Assembly (NCBI RefSeq): GCF_000170795.1
Contig: NZ_ABCM01000006.1
Span: 1-64,000 of the forward strand
Direction of reading: 5' to 3'
Origin: Pedobacter sp. BAL39
GTDB lineage: Bacteria > Bacteroidota > Bacteroidia > Sphingobacteriales > Sphingobacteriaceae
DNA length: 64,000 nt
Below, piece by piece: positions 61,580 to 64,000 of the stretch (position 1 is its first letter; each line of letters opens with the position of its first letter). Below the pieces are notes generated by a model that worked only from the letters and a program-made list of their open reading frames with translations, was not told the DNA's origin and made no database searches. Made by a program: the position numbers and the translations under genes.

Positions 61580-64000
61580 TTAAAAGTTGAAGCCTATGCT
61601 AAAATAAGGTAATGTAGCATCTTTACTGTGTCCGATGGCAGCCTGAACCAGCAATTGCTCTCCAGGCATCAGATACAAACCACCACCATACCCCTGGTGC
61701 CACTTACCACTTTTTTCACCTGGCTGCCAAACTCTTCCTACGTCATTAAAGGCGATCATTCCAACGGTACCAGGCACGAGGTAAGAAGTAAAGTTAAATA
61801 GCTTCAGGCGGAAATCAATATTGTGGTATAGCCCCGTTCTGCCGGTAAAACGTCTGCTGTTGTACCCGCGAAGGCTATTGGCGCCTCCAAGTTGAATGTG
61901 CTGGAAGAAAAGAGGATCACCAACCGTTGTACCACCACCAATTCTATTGGCGATGACCAGGCCTGATTTTCCGGGGTTGAGGTAAAAGCGGAATTCAGAG
62001 GTAACAACACCGTATCTCTTGCTACCTCCTACAAGACCTTGCTGGGCAGTGAGCGTAGTTTTCCAGAACACCCCCTTGGAAGGAATCCCCTCATTGTCAC
62101 GCGTATCAAAAGACCATCCTGCCGTCAGTCCTGCATATAAACGGGTAGTAAAAACACCCTCCTGCGGATTAGCAGCATCAAAATCCCTGAAGAAACGTTC
62201 ATCGTTACCCGATCTCGTGCTGGAGTAATAGGAGAATAAGGCACCACCTTCCACACGCCAATCCTGATCCAGATCTCTTCTAAGTTTAACGCTGGAGTTG
62301 AGGTAGTCATAACGGTTCCTGAAATAAGAAATCCCATCTTCACGGTCATTTTCATCGTCATTATCAAAATCATCCTCGTCATCATCATCCTGAACATACC
62401 GTGTATTATTCCCTATTCCGAAGAAGTTACTGATGTTTCCGGGACCAAGCATATTGGCATTGACGACGAGGTCATTATGACCGATCGCCTTTTTAAAGTC
62501 GACTGTATAATCAAGGATAAAGGACTTCCTGCCGGTGTTGTAGTTGACCCATATTTCATGTTTAGAGGCATACGGGGACTTCCTGAAACCCTGTTTTTCA
62601 ATAATATAACCAAGTCCCAGTTGTACCCCCTGATCAATGTTATAATTGAAGTTGAACAGCGGGCCCGACCGGTCATAAAGAAAACTTGTTTTATCAAATT
62701 TGTTCACCAGCGTATCCTTTTCTAGCCTAAGCTTTACGTCACCTTTCGTTGGAAAGTCATTAGGTTCATCAGACCTGTCGTACACAAAAAGACCGGATTT
62801 ATTGGAGACTTCATCAGCAACTTTAAACTCATCCTGATCATCGCCACCAATCATTCTGATGCGTATGGCCGATTTCGCAGCCCCTTTAACATCAAACACA
62901 TCATTGCTAGCCAGACCAAAAAGGCGGATTTCCTTTGTGATGTGCTGATCGAAGGTACGGTCGTAAAACAGACGCCCTTTGCTGCCATCCTTTTTTATAT
63001 TAAAGATGCGCACCTGCACGTCGCCGTTATCAAGATGGCTGACTTCAAAATTTTCCTTTTTATCCGATCCTGGTACATCCACATAAATCGATAAGAAATG
63101 GTAATAATGTGTTGCCAGACTATCCAGCTTATCTCTGCGGGAGCTGAAGTTTGTGATCAGCTCCTGACCACAAAGACGGAATACAGTATCCGGCATCTGT
63201 CGGAATGACTTTTGGATCAGCTCATCAGTCATTTTTGACTGGACGATTTTCACTTCATCCTTCCAGTCCTGCAAAGACAACTCATTGAGAAAGAACCGGT
63301 CGAAGTAACGTTCATTAAAGCTCCAGTGGTCTACATCACGGATATCAGGGCTATAAGGCTGGAGGTGGGTTTTGAGCCACTGATGGGTAAGCACCCATGG
63401 AAATATGCCCGAAGTTTTATAGAAAACCTTATCCCTGTCGCGTGGCACAGGAAAGTAGGTTGTACCACTTTTTGTTTTCTCTTCCTGCCAGCGCCAGTTG
63501 TCCTCATGCCTGTCCCAGTCGCCCAGCAGAAAGTCGAGCAGCCTTGCCCGGAGGGTCATTTTCTGATCCGCACGCGTATCATTATCCTCCAGGATTTTAC
63601 GTTGAGTCTTCTCAGTATTGTCTGTTTTATCTTCAAAAGGAGAACGTTCCTCAAAGAGGTATACCGCATTGGCAAAGTCCTTACGGTAGTCCCCTAACCC
63701 CGGATCATCACCTATGTAAACGATCTCCGGAACCGCATGTGCCAGTCCAAGTGCTTCCGCCAGAGGTGGCACCACAAGTGCCGCAAAAGGATGATTGGTA
63801 GACACCTGATCCTGGGAAATATCTTTGGCAATGGTTTTACGGAGGTTAGCGGGAAGGCTGCGTTCCGCATATTTCTGAACCGTTCTGAGCACCCATTCTT
63901 TGCCCGACGCATCTCTAAGACGCAAAGAGCGGGTTTGCATCCCACCACCAAGTTTGACGATACTCAATCCACCTTTTTCTTTTTGCAGCTGCATGACGCG
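61580..64000 (-). CDS. Large outer-membrane protein, BamA-like barrel C-terminus (5' truncated)
   Basis: At least 806 residues; the frame is open to the window edge, so the start lies outside. Residues up to about 330 look like a soluble cytoskeletal-kinase-like or phosphatase-associated domain (GGGMQTRSLRLRDASGKEW, LLDFLLGDWDRHEDNWRW). Residues about 345-450 are beta-rich. From about 460 there is a 16-strand-like barrel of the surface antigen (BamA/TamA) type with LGGANSLRGYNSRRFTGR and the terminal IGFNF. An acidic run (DDDDEDDFDNDDENDRED) sits in a loop. In related genomes such proteins carry an N-terminal metallophosphoesterase domain, so this may be the missing part. Confidence 0.75.
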   Translation of the reverse strand, partial: RVMQLQKEKGGLSIVKLGGGMQTRSLRLRDASGKEWVLRTVQKYAERSLPANLRKTIAKDISQDQVSTNHPFAALVVPPLAEALGLAHAVPEIVYIGDDPGLGDYRKDFANAVYLFEERSPFEDKTDNTEKTQRKILEDNDTRADQKMTLRARLLDFLLGDWDRHEDNWRWQEEKTKSGTTYFPVPRDRDKVFYKTSGIFPWVLTHQWLKTHLQPYSPDIRDVDHWSFNERYFDRFFLNELSLQDWKDEVKIVQSKMTDELIQKSFRQMPDTVFRLCGQELITNFSSRRDKLDSLATHYYHFLSIYVDVPGSDKKENFEVSHLDNGDVQVRIFNIKKDGSKGRLFYDRTFDQHITKEIRLFGLASNDVFDVKGAAKSAIRIRMIGGDDQDEFKVADEVSNKSGLFVYDRSDEPNDFPTKGDVKLRLEKDTLVNKFDKTSFLYDRSGPLFNFNYNIDQGVQLGLGYIIEKQGFRKSPYASKHEIWVNYNTGRKSFILDYTVDFKKAIGHNDLVVNANMLGPGNISNFFGIGNNTRYVQDDDDEDDFDNDDENDREDGISYFRNRYDYLNSSVKLRRDLDQDWRVEGGALFSYYSSTRSGNDERFFRDFDAANPQEGVFTTRLYAGLTAGWSFDTRDNEGIPSKGVFWKTTLTAQQGLVGGSKRYGVVTSEFRFYLNPGKSGLVIANRIGGGTTVGDPLFFQHIQLGGANSLRGYNSRRFTGRTGLYHNIDFRLKLFNFTSYLVPGTVGMIAFNDVGRVWQPGEKSGKWHQGYGGGLYLMPGEQLLVQAAIGHSKDATLPYFSIGFNF

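Overview
The window reads as chromosomal DNA of a Bacteroidota bacterium, most likely family Sphingobacteriaceae (Pedobacter-like). The basis is the mix of families: DUF4397 and DUF4142 lipoproteins, a DUF2490 protein, a GIN-domain protein, PepSY-like periplasmic proteins, LytTR regulators and a secreted Fe/Mn superoxide dismutase. Several starts are preceded by Bacteroidota-type -7 boxes (TAnnTTTG). Species cannot be named from sequence reading alone. Almost everything looks like ordinary chromosome; no transposase, integrase, phage gene or CRISPR array was seen.

Layout. 0-4.5 kb: 5' end of an EnvC-like coiled-coil protein, an SRPBCC protein, an orphan LytTR response regulator convergent with a PAS protein that lacks an ATPase domain, and a sorbosone dehydrogenase-like lipoprotein. 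4.5-9.3 kb: a universal stress protein, then a complete class Ib ribonucleotide reductase operon nrdH-nrdI-nrdE-nrdF with its terminator. 9.5-14.6 kb: envelope genes (PAP2 phosphatase, DUF2490, OmpA lipoprotein, DUF4142, MscS channel) and small unknowns. 14.9-20.1 kb: ECF sigma factor, CDF metal transporter, tRNA-Cys, GAF/PAS sensor without ATPase, RhtA-like exporter and a stand-alone GHKL ATPase. 20.3-30.3 kb: GIN protein, PIN-PhoH ATPase, and a LytS/LytTR two-component pair divergent from a TolC-adaptor-RND efflux operon.

30.3-32.6 kb is the oddest part. An unknown 440-residue gene sits between two clusters of DnaA-box-like 9-mers: an 11-bp-phased TCCAC array next to an AT-rich stretch, and a second cluster beside rpiB. 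A frameshifted gene remnant lies in the same gap. A bipartite replication origin is the boldest reading; it is an inference.

33-40 kb: lipoprotein and envelope genes with two OmpR-type two-component systems, one on each strand, bracketing two PepSY-like periplasmic proteins, which looks like an envelope-sensing module. 40-50.7 kb: lspA, a thioredoxin-like protein, prolyl oligopeptidase, Nudix hydrolase, DUF4397 lipoprotein, DUF3050 (possible diiron oxidase), methyltransferase and two MFS transporters. 51-59.4 kb: a PrcB-domain protein, then a TPP riboswitch and the thiamine operon thiS-thiC-tenI-like-thiD-thiE-thiG-thiH-thiF/rhodanese. 59.6-64 kb: CvfB-like S1 protein, exported superoxide dismutase and a large outer-membrane protein cut by the window end.

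As a set, the nrd operon makes deoxynucleotides, the thi operon builds thiamine under product feedback, and most of the remaining genes concern the cell envelope and its sensing.
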